Source: an uncultured Lentibacter sp.
GTDB lineage: Bacteria; Pseudomonadota; Alphaproteobacteria; Rhodobacterales; Rhodobacteraceae
Direction of reading: 5' to 3'
DNA: 64,000 nt
Assembly: GCF_937123735.1 (NCBI RefSeq)
Contig: NZ_CAKZKL010000034.1
Span: forward strand, 18,070 to 82,069
A program made the position numbers and the translations under genes. The notes below the pieces were generated by a model, which was not told where the DNA came from, made no database searches, and saw only the letters and a program-made list of their open reading frames with translations. Shown here one piece after another: positions 46,859 to 54,579 of this stretch (positions are counted from its first letter, which is position 1; every line of letters starts with the position of its first letter).

Positions 46859-47473
46859 TTATTCCTCGTCTTTCGGGGGCGTGTATACCAGCTTCACGCC
46901 ACCCATCAGTAGAATATGCGCATCTTTTTCCCCTTTGGGAACCTTTAGCGTCATTTGATTGGCCTGAAAGGTAAACCCCGGCCCTTCGCCGGTGAGCGGG
47001 CCGGGGCTCGCGGCCATGAGGGTGGACAGGTGCAGAACAAGCTCCGGGGTGGCAAAATTGTAACCCGTGGTTGTGACGGCGGTTACGCCCTGGGCAAGGG
47101 TGATTGTCTCGGCCTCGGTGTCATGGGTGGCGATTGACGCGGACAAAGTGATCAGCTGGCCCGAGCTGAGCTTTATCTGCGCAGAGGCGTCGCGGGCCTC
47201 CATTTGGCCACTGTCGTTTGTGTCTTGCCGGGCGTGGGCGGCCCGCAAGGAGATCAGGTCACCCCGATGGGTGACGCCAAACACCTGTGGATTGGAGATC
47301 TGCTGATTTTCTGTGCGCTCGGCCAGATCATCTTCGGAGAAGGGAATGGTTGCGCCAGGATCGACGCTGCGTGATAGCAAGAACAGCGTCGAGAGCAGGC
47401 CGAGCGCTATAATTGGCAGGGTGATTTTGGCCCATGCCACCAGCCTTGTGTGCCTGTCGATCCGGCTTTGCAT
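46859..47473 (-). CDS. lptC: LPS export protein LptC
   Basis: A 204-residue protein with a single N-terminal membrane anchor (VAWAKITLPIIALGLLSTLFLLSRS) and a periplasmic OstA-like fold (NPQVFGVTHRGDLISLRAAHARQ, GYNFATPELVLHLST, GFTFQANQMTLKVPKGEKDAHILLMGGVKLVY). It passes LPS from LptBFG to LptA. It is the first gene of the lptC-lptA-lptB series, with rnd 40 bp upstream. Confidence 0.92.
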   Translation of the reverse strand: MQSRIDRHTRLVAWAKITLPIIALGLLSTLFLLSRSVDPGATIPFSEDDLAERTENQQISNPQVFGVTHRGDLISLRAAHARQDTNDSGQMEARDASAQIKLSSGQLITLSASIATHDTEAETITLAQGVTAVTTTGYNFATPELVLHLSTLMAASPGPLTGEGPGFTFQANQMTLKVPKGEKDAHILLMGGVKLVYTPPKDEE

Positions 47474-47515
47474 CTGCTGTTGGCCCTTTGCCGCTGGATG
47501 ACTGTTGTTGCGCGC

Positions 47516-48130
47516 TCAGGCGTGAGCGAAGATATCGGTTTCCGGCCAGCCTTCCAGATCAAGCAGCGCACGGGTGGGCAGGAAGCCAAAACACGCCTGC
47601 GCCAATGCGCTGCGGCCCTCGCGCTCCAGCATGATTTCCAGCTTCTCGCGCAGTTTGTGCAAATGTAGCACATCGGAGGCGGCATAGTCGATCTGGGCTT
47701 TGGAGAGCGTCTCGGCCCCCCAGTCAGAGCTTTGCTGCTGTTTGGAAATATCTTCGCTCAACAGTTCTTGCAGCAGGTTTTTGAGCCCGTGTCTGTCGGT
47801 GTAGGTGCGCACGAGGCGGCTGGCAATTTTGGTGCAATAGACCGGCGCTGTGAGCGCGCCGAAGGTGTGGTGCATCACCGCGATGTCAAACCGGCCGAAG
47901 TGAAAGAGTTTGAGCACATCGGGGTTGGTCAACAGGGCGCACAGGTTGGGGGCCTCTGTTTGGCCTTTGGCGATCTGAACGAGATGGGCATGGCCATCGC
48001 CCGAGGAGAGCTGGACAACGCAGAGCCTGTCGCGGTTGGGGTGCAGGCCCATGGTTTCGCAATCAATCGCGACAATGGGGCCGAGATCGAGCCCATCGGG
48101 AAGATCGTTTTGGTAGAGGTGGTTTGTCAT
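47516..48130 (-). CDS. rnd: Ribonuclease D, short form
   Basis: A 204-residue DEDDy 3'-5' exonuclease: VAIDCETMGLHPNRDRLCVVQL (Exo I), LFHFGRFDIAVMHHTFG (Exo II) and IDYAASDVLHLHKLREKLE (Exo III, Y...D). The C-terminal HRDC domain of E. coli RNase D is absent, as in many alphaproteobacteria. It acts in tRNA and other RNA 3' processing. Confidence 0.92.
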   Translation of the reverse strand: MTNHLYQNDLPDGLDLGPIVAIDCETMGLHPNRDRLCVVQLSSGDGHAHLVQIAKGQTEAPNLCALLTNPDVLKLFHFGRFDIAVMHHTFGALTAPVYCTKIASRLVRTYTDRHGLKNLLQELLSEDISKQQQSSDWGAETLSKAQIDYAASDVLHLHKLREKLEIMLEREGRSALAQACFGFLPTRALLDLEGWPETDIFAHA

Positions 48131-48267
48131 AAGCTTGCCTTTTGCGCCAGTCGCGGGAGTTGCCCTGTCATACTGGCTTGCCCGGCAAGTTCAAGCAAGC
48201 AGAGGGTGCTTTCCTTGCTGCCCATCTCTGGCTACGGTGGCGCAAAACCGCGCAGGAGGCCCAGCTG

Positions 48268-49935
48268 ATGAGTGCAGAGACGAGTGCAGAGACAACCGCG
48301 CCCCGCCATGGCGGCCAGATCCTCGTGGACGCGCTCACGGCGCAGGGGGTGACCCGTGTTTTCTGCATTCCTGGCGAAAGCTATCTGGCGGCGCTTGACG
48401 GGCTGTATGAATCGGGGATCGACACGGTTGTGGCCCGGCAAGAGGGTGGCGCAGCCATGATGGCCGAGGCGCATGGCAAGCTTACGGGCCACCCGGGGGT
48501 TGCCTTTGTCACCCGCGGGCCGGGCGCCACCAATGCGTCTGCGGGCGTGCATGTGGCGATGCAGGACAGCACGCCGATGATTTTGTTTATCGGGCAGGTG
48601 GCCAGCGACCAGCGTGACCGGGAGGCCTTTCAGGAGGTGGATTACCGCGCGATGTTTGGCCCTCTGGCCAAGTGGGTGGGTGAAATTGACCGGCTCGACC
48701 GCATTCCCGAATATGTCAGCCATGCGTTCCACCTGGCCCAGAACGGCCGGCCCGGGCCTGTGGTTTTGTCCCTGCCCGAGGATATGCTTTCGTCGGTGGG
48801 TGACGCGGTGGCGGCGGCGGCGGCGACGCGGGTTTCCGGCAAGGCCAGCGACGACGATCTGGCCGCCACTGTGGCGCTGCTGGCCGGGGCAAAGCGGCCA
48901 ATGGTTGTTGTGGGTGGCGGCGGCTGGAGTGCGGCGGCGGCCAAGGCTCTGGGCGATTTTGCGGCGGCAGCGGCGCTTCCTGTAGGGGCATCATTCAGGT
49001 GTCAGGATTATCTGGACAACCGCCACCCCAACTATGTTGGAGATGTGGGGATCGGGATCAATCCGGCGCTGGCGAAACGGGTGACAGAAGCGGATGTGCT
49101 GCTTGTTTTGGGGGCGCGCATGGGGGAGATGACGACAAGCGGTTACAGCTTGCTGGATATTCCAGCGCCCTCTCAGAAGCTTATTCATGTTTACCCTGAT
49201 GCACGAGAGATTGGCCGTGTATACCGGCCTGAACTGGGCGTTGTGGCGCGGCCTGCGGCCTTTGTGCAGCAGCTTTTGGCCATCGCCCATGCCGCGCGGG
49301 GCGCGCGCGCTTCGGATGTGGCAGCGGCCCGTGCGGCTTATGAGGCCTGGCAGGAGCCGGAAGAAACGCCTGGCCCGCTCAAGATGGAGCAGGTGATCGG
49401 GCATTTGAACGCTGTTTTGCCCGATGATGCGATTGTGACCAACGGGGCTGGGAACTATGCCTCCTGGTTGCACCGATATTACCGGTATCGCAACTGGCGT
49501 ACCCAGCTTGCGCCCACCAGCGGCTCTATGGGTTACGGGCTGCCGGCGGCTGTGGCGGCCAAGCTTGCGCGCCCTGAACAGGAGGTCGTTTGCCTGGCGG
49601 GCGATGGCTGTTACCAGATGGTGATGCAGGAATTTGGCACTGCGGCGCAATATGGGGCGTCTGTGATTGTGTTGGTCTGTGACAATGGCATGTATGGCAC
49701 AATCCGGATGCACCAGCAAAAGCACTACCCCAAGCGCCCGTCGGGGACGACCTTGGTGAACCCAGATTTTGCAATGATTGCCAGGGCTTATGGCGGATTT
49801 GGCGCGACGGTGACAGACAATGCGGGCTTTGAGCAGGCCTTTGCCGAGGCGCGCCGTTCGGGCTTGCCTGCCCTGCTGCACCTCAAGCTGGATCCGGCGG
49901 CGCTTTCGCCCAAGCTCAGGCTTGAGACCCTCTGA
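48268..49935 (+). CDS. Thiamine-diphosphate enzyme, acetolactate synthase large-subunit-like
   Basis: A 555-residue ThDP enzyme. The start is fixed by AGGAGG 8 nt before ATG 48268. The N-terminal PYR domain has VFCIPGESYLAALDGL and ARQEGGAAMMAEAHGKLTG with the catalytic glutamate. The C-terminal PP domain has the GDGCYQMVMQEFGTAAQYG...NGMYGT ThDP-Mg motif. No regulatory small subunit is adjacent and the key residues were not traced, so it may be an oxalyl-CoA- or benzoylformate-decarboxylase-like member rather than true AHAS. Confidence 0.85.
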   Translation: MSAETSAETTAPRHGGQILVDALTAQGVTRVFCIPGESYLAALDGLYESGIDTVVARQEGGAAMMAEAHGKLTGHPGVAFVTRGPGATNASAGVHVAMQDSTPMILFIGQVASDQRDREAFQEVDYRAMFGPLAKWVGEIDRLDRIPEYVSHAFHLAQNGRPGPVVLSLPEDMLSSVGDAVAAAAATRVSGKASDDDLAATVALLAGAKRPMVVVGGGGWSAAAAKALGDFAAAAALPVGASFRCQDYLDNRHPNYVGDVGIGINPALAKRVTEADVLLVLGARMGEMTTSGYSLLDIPAPSQKLIHVYPDAREIGRVYRPELGVVARPAAFVQQLLAIAHAARGARASDVAAARAAYEAWQEPEETPGPLKMEQVIGHLNAVLPDDAIVTNGAGNYASWLHRYYRYRNWRTQLAPTSGSMGYGLPAAVAAKLARPEQEVVCLAGDGCYQMVMQEFGTAAQYGASVIVLVCDNGMYGTIRMHQQKHYPKRPSGTTLVNPDFAMIARAYGGFGATVTDNAGFEQAFAEARRSGLPALLHLKLDPAALSPKLRLETL

Positions 49936-49937
49936 AC

Positions 49938-49980
49938 GCCCCACCCCCGCAGGATCGGGGCTGGGGCTGTCGGGTGGGGC
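49938..49980. terminator. Long hairpin between convergent genes
   Basis: GCCCCACCC (49938-49946) pairs perfectly with GGGTGGGGC (49972-49980) across a GC-rich loop that can form a further inner hairpin. It separates the ThDP-enzyme gene and the H-NS-like gene. There is no U-tract, so the terminator strength is unclear. Confidence 0.5.
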
Positions 49981-50291
49981 TAGATTCTCAGATCTTCGGG
50001 TGTTTTGCCGGCTTTCAGGGCGGCCTCAAACCATTTGGGCTTGCGCCCGCGGCCCGACCACAGCTGCGCCGGGTTTTCAGGATCGCGGTATTTTGGCGGC
50101 ACAGGGCCGCGCTTGCGAGAGGGCCCGGTGCTTTGTAGCAGCTCTTTGAGCGAGAACCCTTTGGCATCTGCCAGGGCCTCAAGCTCGGCCAGCGCCGCGG
50201 CTTTCTGACGTTTCTCGAACTCGGCAATCGCCAAGGCGACATCCTGTTGCAATTGCTTCAATTCGGGGAGGGACAGGTTTTCGAGATTCAT
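49980..50291 (-). CDS. H-NS/HvrA-like histone-family nucleoid protein
   Basis: A 103-residue protein starting at ATG 50291. The N-terminal coiled coil (LENLSLPELKQLQQDVALAIAEFEKRQKAAALAELEALA) is for oligomerisation. The C-terminal DNA-binding domain reads YRDPENPAQLWSGRGRKPKWFEAALKAGK, whose SGRGRKPKW is the AT-hook-like signature. It probably silences AT-rich DNA; the adjacent secretion region, with several AT-rich intergenic stretches, is an obvious candidate target (inference). Confidence 0.92.
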   Translation of the reverse strand: MNLENLSLPELKQLQQDVALAIAEFEKRQKAAALAELEALADAKGFSLKELLQSTGPSRKRGPVPPKYRDPENPAQLWSGRGRKPKWFEAALKAGKTPEDLRI

Positions 50292-50430
50292 GGCACATAA
50301 CTTTCGATAACTAATTACAGCTTTAGATGTATTTTGATAGCGGTCTAAAAACAACAATAAAGGTGCGGTTTGGCCTGATTTTTTACAATTGCTTATTCAA
50401 GCGCCAGAAAACGGCCTGATGCGGCGGATG

Positions 50431-52095
50431 TTATATAAAGTTGTTATTGTGCCAAGAGTCGATGTCGAGTGCGTTGCCCGAAAAGGTTGCAAGATGGGCG
50501 ATTGCGAGGCTTGAGCCGCTATTGGCGACATGGAACAACTGTTGGTCTTCGCCGGTTGCCTGCGTTGAAGCCGAGAGCACATAAACAGTTGAGTTTGAGG
50601 CAATTTGCAGATCAGACAGCGCACCACCTGCGGAGAGCGCGGAGAGCAGGCCGCTGGCTGTGTCCAATGCGTCATCGACCAGCCGCAGGATCACATTGCT
50701 CACTGTGACCACAGGCACCAGCGCGGCGGCGACAACGGATTGGAGCGGCTGATCAGAGGTGAGCGAGAGATCGACAACATCGCCTGAAGCGCCCTGTTGA
50801 AAAGAGAAAACCGTGTCTGTTCCGTTGTTTGAGGCTGTGCTCTCAAAGCGAAGCACATCACGGTGGGCGCTCAGCTCTGACAGGTCAATTTCGTCATTGC
50901 CGGGGCCGCCTTGCACCGTATCGCTGCCGTCGCTCGCAAAAATGCGGTCATGGCCAGCGCCGCCTATGAGGGTGTTGTCGCCAGCATTACCGATCAGATA
51001 ATCGTTGCCCGCGCCGCCTATGGCGTTCTCAATGTCTGATCCGGCTGAGATGGTCAGTTGGTTGGGTGCGGTGATCAGGTTTGACGCTCCCCCGAGATGG
51101 CTCTGCATTTCTACCCGTAGATCGATCAGCGCGGCGCTGCTTTGACTCTCGGCAGATATCGTATCTGTGCCAGCACCATCGAGAATAAAGACACCAGAGG
51201 CGCTTGAAAAGGAATAGGTGTCATCGCCGGGTTTATGGGTGGGCTTCACGCCAAAAAGCCGCGCAAAAGCCATCAAATCAAGGTCGCGGTAAGCTCCGTC
51301 ATAGGCCGCCTCGACTTGGGTGTAAGTTGTCACCGTCCAGTTTGAATTGTCTTCCGCGGCTGAAAGCAGCTCTGTGGCTGTGCCATCGGCTTCAAACGGA
51401 TGTTTTAGGCCAAGCGCGTGTGCCAGCTCGTGGAGCAGCAGTTCGTAATCAAAGTTGGACGTGGTGCCCGTAACCGCCGGAGCATTATAGACAGTGGAAA
51501 GGAAGATATCAGATCCGATATAGTCGGCAGTCTCGGGAAAATAGGCGTATCCGGCCGTCTCGAATTGATCGTTTTGTGAAACAACAATGGTATTAAATGT
51601 TTCCAAGCTCGATGTTTCTGTAAAAGTTACGTTGAAAACACCCTCAAGGTTATTGAAAATTTCAAGAAAGGCCGCTTGAACAGCGGGAGAGGCGGCCTGC
51701 CAGCCAATACTGTCCATACCGGTGAAGTAGCTCGGCATAACCTCGGGAAACGCGAATTGGATAACGTTGTCATGAGACTGGTAAAACGTGCCCAGCTCGT
51801 CAAATCTGCTGCTTGCCAAAGCCTTTACCCAGTAAGGGTCGATTTTGTCTGTTTGTAGCGCAAAGGCGTTTGGATCGGCGGTTGTGGGCGCTCTGTAGGC
51901 AGAGGCGGGCGGCGTGTAACTGCTGGGCAGACCAGTGGTTGTGTTATCTGCCGGGGGGGGGCTGATCCCGACTGGGCTGTCGCTGCCACAGCCACTTAAG
52001 AGCGGCGCTGCGAATAAGAAATATGAGGGATGTGGCTTATACTGCCACGACCTTTTTTTATCTTGAGGCGATGAAACGCTTTTGTTTGATAACAT
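50431..52095 (-). CDS. M10 serralysin-like RTX metalloprotease with altered Met-turn
   Basis: A 554-residue protein. Zinc site HELAHALGLKH (H222, E223, H226, H232) is followed by P233. The expected Met-turn (SVMSY-like) reads WTVTTY, with Thr at 256 in place of Met. RTX nonapeptides (GGAGNDYLIGNAGDNTLIGGAGHD...GGPGNDEID) lie at about 360-410. The N-terminus carries FAAPLLSGCGSDS, a lipobox-like motif also seen in the 1013-residue RTX protein. Export by the neighbouring type I system is likely. Confidence 0.82.
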   Translation of the reverse strand: MLSNKSVSSPQDKKRSWQYKPHPSYFLFAAPLLSGCGSDSPVGISPPPADNTTTGLPSSYTPPASAYRAPTTADPNAFALQTDKIDPYWVKALASSRFDELGTFYQSHDNVIQFAFPEVMPSYFTGMDSIGWQAASPAVQAAFLEIFNNLEGVFNVTFTETSSLETFNTIVVSQNDQFETAGYAYFPETADYIGSDIFLSTVYNAPAVTGTTSNFDYELLLHELAHALGLKHPFEADGTATELLSAAEDNSNWTVTTYTQVEAAYDGAYRDLDLMAFARLFGVKPTHKPGDDTYSFSSASGVFILDGAGTDTISAESQSSAALIDLRVEMQSHLGGASNLITAPNQLTISAGSDIENAIGGAGNDYLIGNAGDNTLIGGAGHDRIFASDGSDTVQGGPGNDEIDLSELSAHRDVLRFESTASNNGTDTVFSFQQGASGDVVDLSLTSDQPLQSVVAAALVPVVTVSNVILRLVDDALDTASGLLSALSAGGALSDLQIASNSTVYVLSASTQATGEDQQLFHVANSGSSLAIAHLATFSGNALDIDSWHNNNFI

Positions 52096-52137
52096 TAAGC
52101 CAGATCCAGCAACTTATTTTAGAAAAATGCGCTTCTG

Positions 52138-53127
52138 TTATCTTAATACACCAAAGTTGAGTGCGCCGTAGGATATTTTATCGTTCTGGATGGTGAGCGG
52201 GATGGTCAAACTGTTTTCCATGCCGTCTTGGGCGTCCAGATCAGTGAGAACCGTGGTGAAAAAACCCTCAAGATTGGGGGCGACATAGCCTAGGTCCTTG
52301 GCCAATTGAAACAAGTCTTGCCACCCTTCTACAGAGATGTTCAGGGTGCCTGTCGCGGTTTTGGCGGTATCATAAGCGAGCTGACCGGCGATTGATATTT
52401 GCGCTGAGCCAAAATCAAACTGGGCATTTTGCACTGCAATCTGCCGAGCTTCGGGCAAGCCATTCTCAAGCACAAGACGGTCGAGCGAGCCGGAGAGCAG
52501 CACGGCACCGTCAACTTTAACTCTCTGAATTACATGATAATTTTCTGGCAGGTGCTTAAGCACATCTGAAAGGTCAAGCGCCTGGACGTTGGCAGAGATC
52601 TGATAGGTTTGCGGGGTCTGCGGGTGGGGCGCGAAGCTGGCCAGAAGCGCTGTGATGTGCGCGCGCCAGCTGTTGGGGGCCGTGAGATTGAGCGCGCTTG
52701 CCTCAATTGTCAGATGGCCCAGCGGCAGGCGTAAATTGGGTTGAACCAACAGCGTTATGGCGGCTTGCGCGGCGTCGATGTCGATGGTTCCGAGCGCCCC
52801 TGACAGCCGGTGAGCTTGGGACAGATCAAGCGTAATGGCGTTGGGGGCGTAGCTTTTCGCATCGGCTGTGACACCCTCAGTGACCCAAGTGAGAGAGTTA
52901 TCCGCACTCAGCAGAATATCGGTGAGGCCAATGTCAAAACGGGTTGGGTATCCCGTGAGCGCGGCGAGTTTGAACTGCGCGTCCAGCCCTGGGATTTGCG
53001 TTTCTCCGGCGATAGCGACGCCTTTTTTGAGCGCATAGGCAGTGGCCGCCCAATACCCAGACCAAATTAGGCATGGGAGAATAAGCAAAAAGGCAACGCG
53101 CCGCAGGAGTTTTACCGACCTTGTCAC
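52138..53127 (-). CDS. DUF2125-like exported protein
   Basis: A 329-residue protein with an N-terminal membrane segment (VAFLLILPCLIWSGYWAATAYALKKG) and a large beta-rich periplasmic part (YPTRFDIGLTDILL, APNAITLDLSQAHRLSG, LPLGHLTIEASALNL), matching the pattern of DUF2125 proteins. The function is unknown. It starts at GTG 53127; no ATG fits. It lies 42 bp upstream of the metalloprotease gene on the same strand, so the two may be co-transcribed. Confidence 0.75.
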   Translation of the reverse strand: MTRSVKLLRRVAFLLILPCLIWSGYWAATAYALKKGVAIAGETQIPGLDAQFKLAALTGYPTRFDIGLTDILLSADNSLTWVTEGVTADAKSYAPNAITLDLSQAHRLSGALGTIDIDAAQAAITLLVQPNLRLPLGHLTIEASALNLTAPNSWRAHITALLASFAPHPQTPQTYQISANVQALDLSDVLKHLPENYHVIQRVKVDGAVLLSGSLDRLVLENGLPEARQIAVQNAQFDFGSAQISIAGQLAYDTAKTATGTLNISVEGWQDLFQLAKDLGYVAPNLEGFFTTVLTDLDAQDGMENSLTIPLTIQNDKISYGALNFGVLR

Positions 53128-53272
53128 ATTCCACTCATTTCAAGTTGTTTCACGCCCCGATTGCGGGCCGAGCATACCGAAATATGCGTGGCCCCAAGTG
53201 TAAGAAATATGTCCTGCATATGGAGATAATCGGCGCTCTTTATTCTATGGACATAATTCTAAAAAGCAGTTG

Positions 53273-53464
53273 TTATTCGGCCTTTTCAAGCTCTGCTTTA
53301 AGCGCCGCGATATAAGAGTTTCGAGCTGTTTGAAAAACCGAAATCTCGTTTTGCAGCTTGCGCATCTGAACTTCCAGAAATTGTAGGCTGGCCAATTGGG
53401 CCTTGCCGTTGTCTGTCAGCTCTTCGGTGTTGTAGTCCATGCCATCGACGGTAATTTTGGGCAT
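53273..53464 (-). CDS. Small tandem paralogue 3 (DUF6447-like)
   Basis: A 63-residue protein: a short strand region ITVDGMDYNTEELTDNGK followed by a coiled-coil helix (AQLASLQFLEVQMRKLQNEISVFQTARNSYIAALKAELEK). It aligns over its full length with the two genes immediately upstream. The pattern I-x-V-D-G-x-D-Y then Q...TAR-x-Y-x-x-ALK-x-E is shared. I believe the family is catalogued as DUF6447; no function is known. It is the last of three tandem copies, 21 bp from copy 2. Confidence 0.82.
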   Translation of the reverse strand: MPKITVDGMDYNTEELTDNGKAQLASLQFLEVQMRKLQNEISVFQTARNSYIAALKAELEKAE

Positions 53465-53485
53465 TTTTTCTTCCTTTTCAGTTCG

Positions 53486-53710
53486 TTAGTCAAAGAGGGA
53501 GGCAATATCAACGCCGGATTTGCCCTTGATTATTTCACGTTTAAGCTCGTCTATGTAACTTCGCTTGGCGCGGGTAAAAATGGCGTTCAGATTTTGCATT
53601 TCCTGAAGGCGCGCATTTACTTCCTGAAGGGACGCAACCACCTTTTTGGCGTTTGCGCTCAGGGCGTCCAGGTCATATTCGGTGCCATCCAGGTTAATGC
53701 GCTGTGCCAT
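53486..53710 (-). CDS. Small tandem paralogue 2 (DUF6447-like)
   Basis: A 74-residue protein. RINLDGTEYDLDALSANAKKVVASLQ aligns with paralogues 1 and 3. The coiled-coil helix ends in AKRSYIDELKREI, and a C-terminal extension of about 10 residues (GKSGVDIASLFD) is unique to this copy. It is the most divergent of the three. It is cotranscribed with its neighbours (10 bp after copy 1). Confidence 0.82.
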   Translation of the reverse strand: MAQRINLDGTEYDLDALSANAKKVVASLQEVNARLQEMQNLNAIFTRAKRSYIDELKREIIKGKSGVDIASLFD

Positions 53711-53720
53711 CTGGATCGGC

Positions 53721-53933
53721 TTACTTGCGGCCAGCTTTCAGCAGCTCGCCCTTCAGGGCGGCTGTGTATCCGAGGCGGGCGGTGTCTGCGACAGCCCATT
53801 CGTTCTGACGCTGCTGAATTTGCTCGTCGACAAACTGAACATTCGCAATCTGCGCCTTTGCGGCATCAGACATTTCGGCCAGTTTATAATCCTTGCCATC
53901 CACTGTGATAACCTGATCGGATTGAGTTGCCAT
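53721..53933 (-). CDS. Small tandem paralogue 1 (DUF6447-like)
   Basis: A 70-residue protein. VITVDGKDYKLAEMSDAAKAQIANVQFVDEQI is followed by QNEWAVADTARLGYTAALKGELLKAG, closely matching copy 3. Of the tandem ATGs (53936, 53933) the second lies 6 nt from AAGGAG and is preferred. It is the first of the three-gene set. A good promoter candidate lies at 54034-54062, so the set can be expressed independently of the secretion genes upstream. Confidence 0.82.
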   Translation of the reverse strand: MATQSDQVITVDGKDYKLAEMSDAAKAQIANVQFVDEQIQQRQNEWAVADTARLGYTAALKGELLKAGRK

Positions 53934-54033
53934 CATTGGCTCCTTTACGTTTATTGAACTCGGCGAATGAGTAAATCAGCCGGTCTGTTTGATTCCCAAA
54001 ACAGTTATATGTTGCAAGGCCTTATTCCTTATT

Positions 54034-54062
54034 TTTATATACATCGAGTGGCTTATCTTCAA
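54034..54062 (-). promoter_or_regulatory. Sigma-70-like promoter of the small-paralogue triplet
   Basis: On the minus strand TTGAAG (54062-54057) and TATAAA (54039-54034) are separated by exactly 17 bp, close to consensus. It lies about 100 nt upstream of the first paralogue, in a 240-bp AT-rich gap that contains no other gene. Confidence 0.55.
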
Positions 54063-54177
54063 CAGACAACTCCATTTTGGAGACTTATTAAGCAGAATAA
54101 AGTGGCACATATTTGCAGGCAACTACGGGTGTTGAACAAAGCTGCTGAGCTTTAGGTTTTTAGGCCGGGCCTTGGTG

Positions 54178-54537
54178 TCATATTGCGATATTTGTGACCT
54201 CTGGCAGAGAGGTGTGCCGACGGCTTTCGATGAATTGTGCCAGCTCGGCGGCAAGTTGTGGGCTTAACTTGAGAGACTTTCGACTCTTCTTTTCACTCCT
54301 GGTGATTTCCAGGCAGCCTTCTTCGATTTTGAGTTTTACAAACGCATACATGGTCATCGGGTTTTCTGTGCGCGTGTGCAACATATCGATGTAATTCCAG
54401 ATGCCGAAATCGGGGTTGCCATCGAGCTCTGCAATGGTGAGCAGCAGCTCCCATTTGCTGAGGCTTTTCATAAATGGAAACAGCATTGATTTCGTGTCTA
54501 CGCCACGCAGAACGAGCAATTCATTTGTGATTGTCAT
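54178..54537 (-). CDS. Winged-helix (MarR-like) protein in the secretion operon
   Basis: A 119-residue protein. SKWELLLTIAELDGNPDFGIWNYIDML looks like the first HTH helices. TMYAFVKLKIEEGCLEITRSEKKSRKSLKLSPQLAAEL resembles a recognition helix plus a basic wing. It could be a regulator of the secreted-protein genes. It lies 42 bp downstream of the hlyD-like gene and upstream of the three small paralogues. Family assignment is by fold pattern only. Confidence 0.6.
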   Translation of the reverse strand: MTITNELLVLRGVDTKSMLFPFMKSLSKWELLLTIAELDGNPDFGIWNYIDMLHTRTENPMTMYAFVKLKIEEGCLEITRSEKKSRKSLKLSPQLAAELAQFIESRRHTSLPEVTNIAI

Positions 54538-54579
54538 TATGGTGAGACTTTCTGCTAAATGGTCTTCTTCGGGTTCGGG

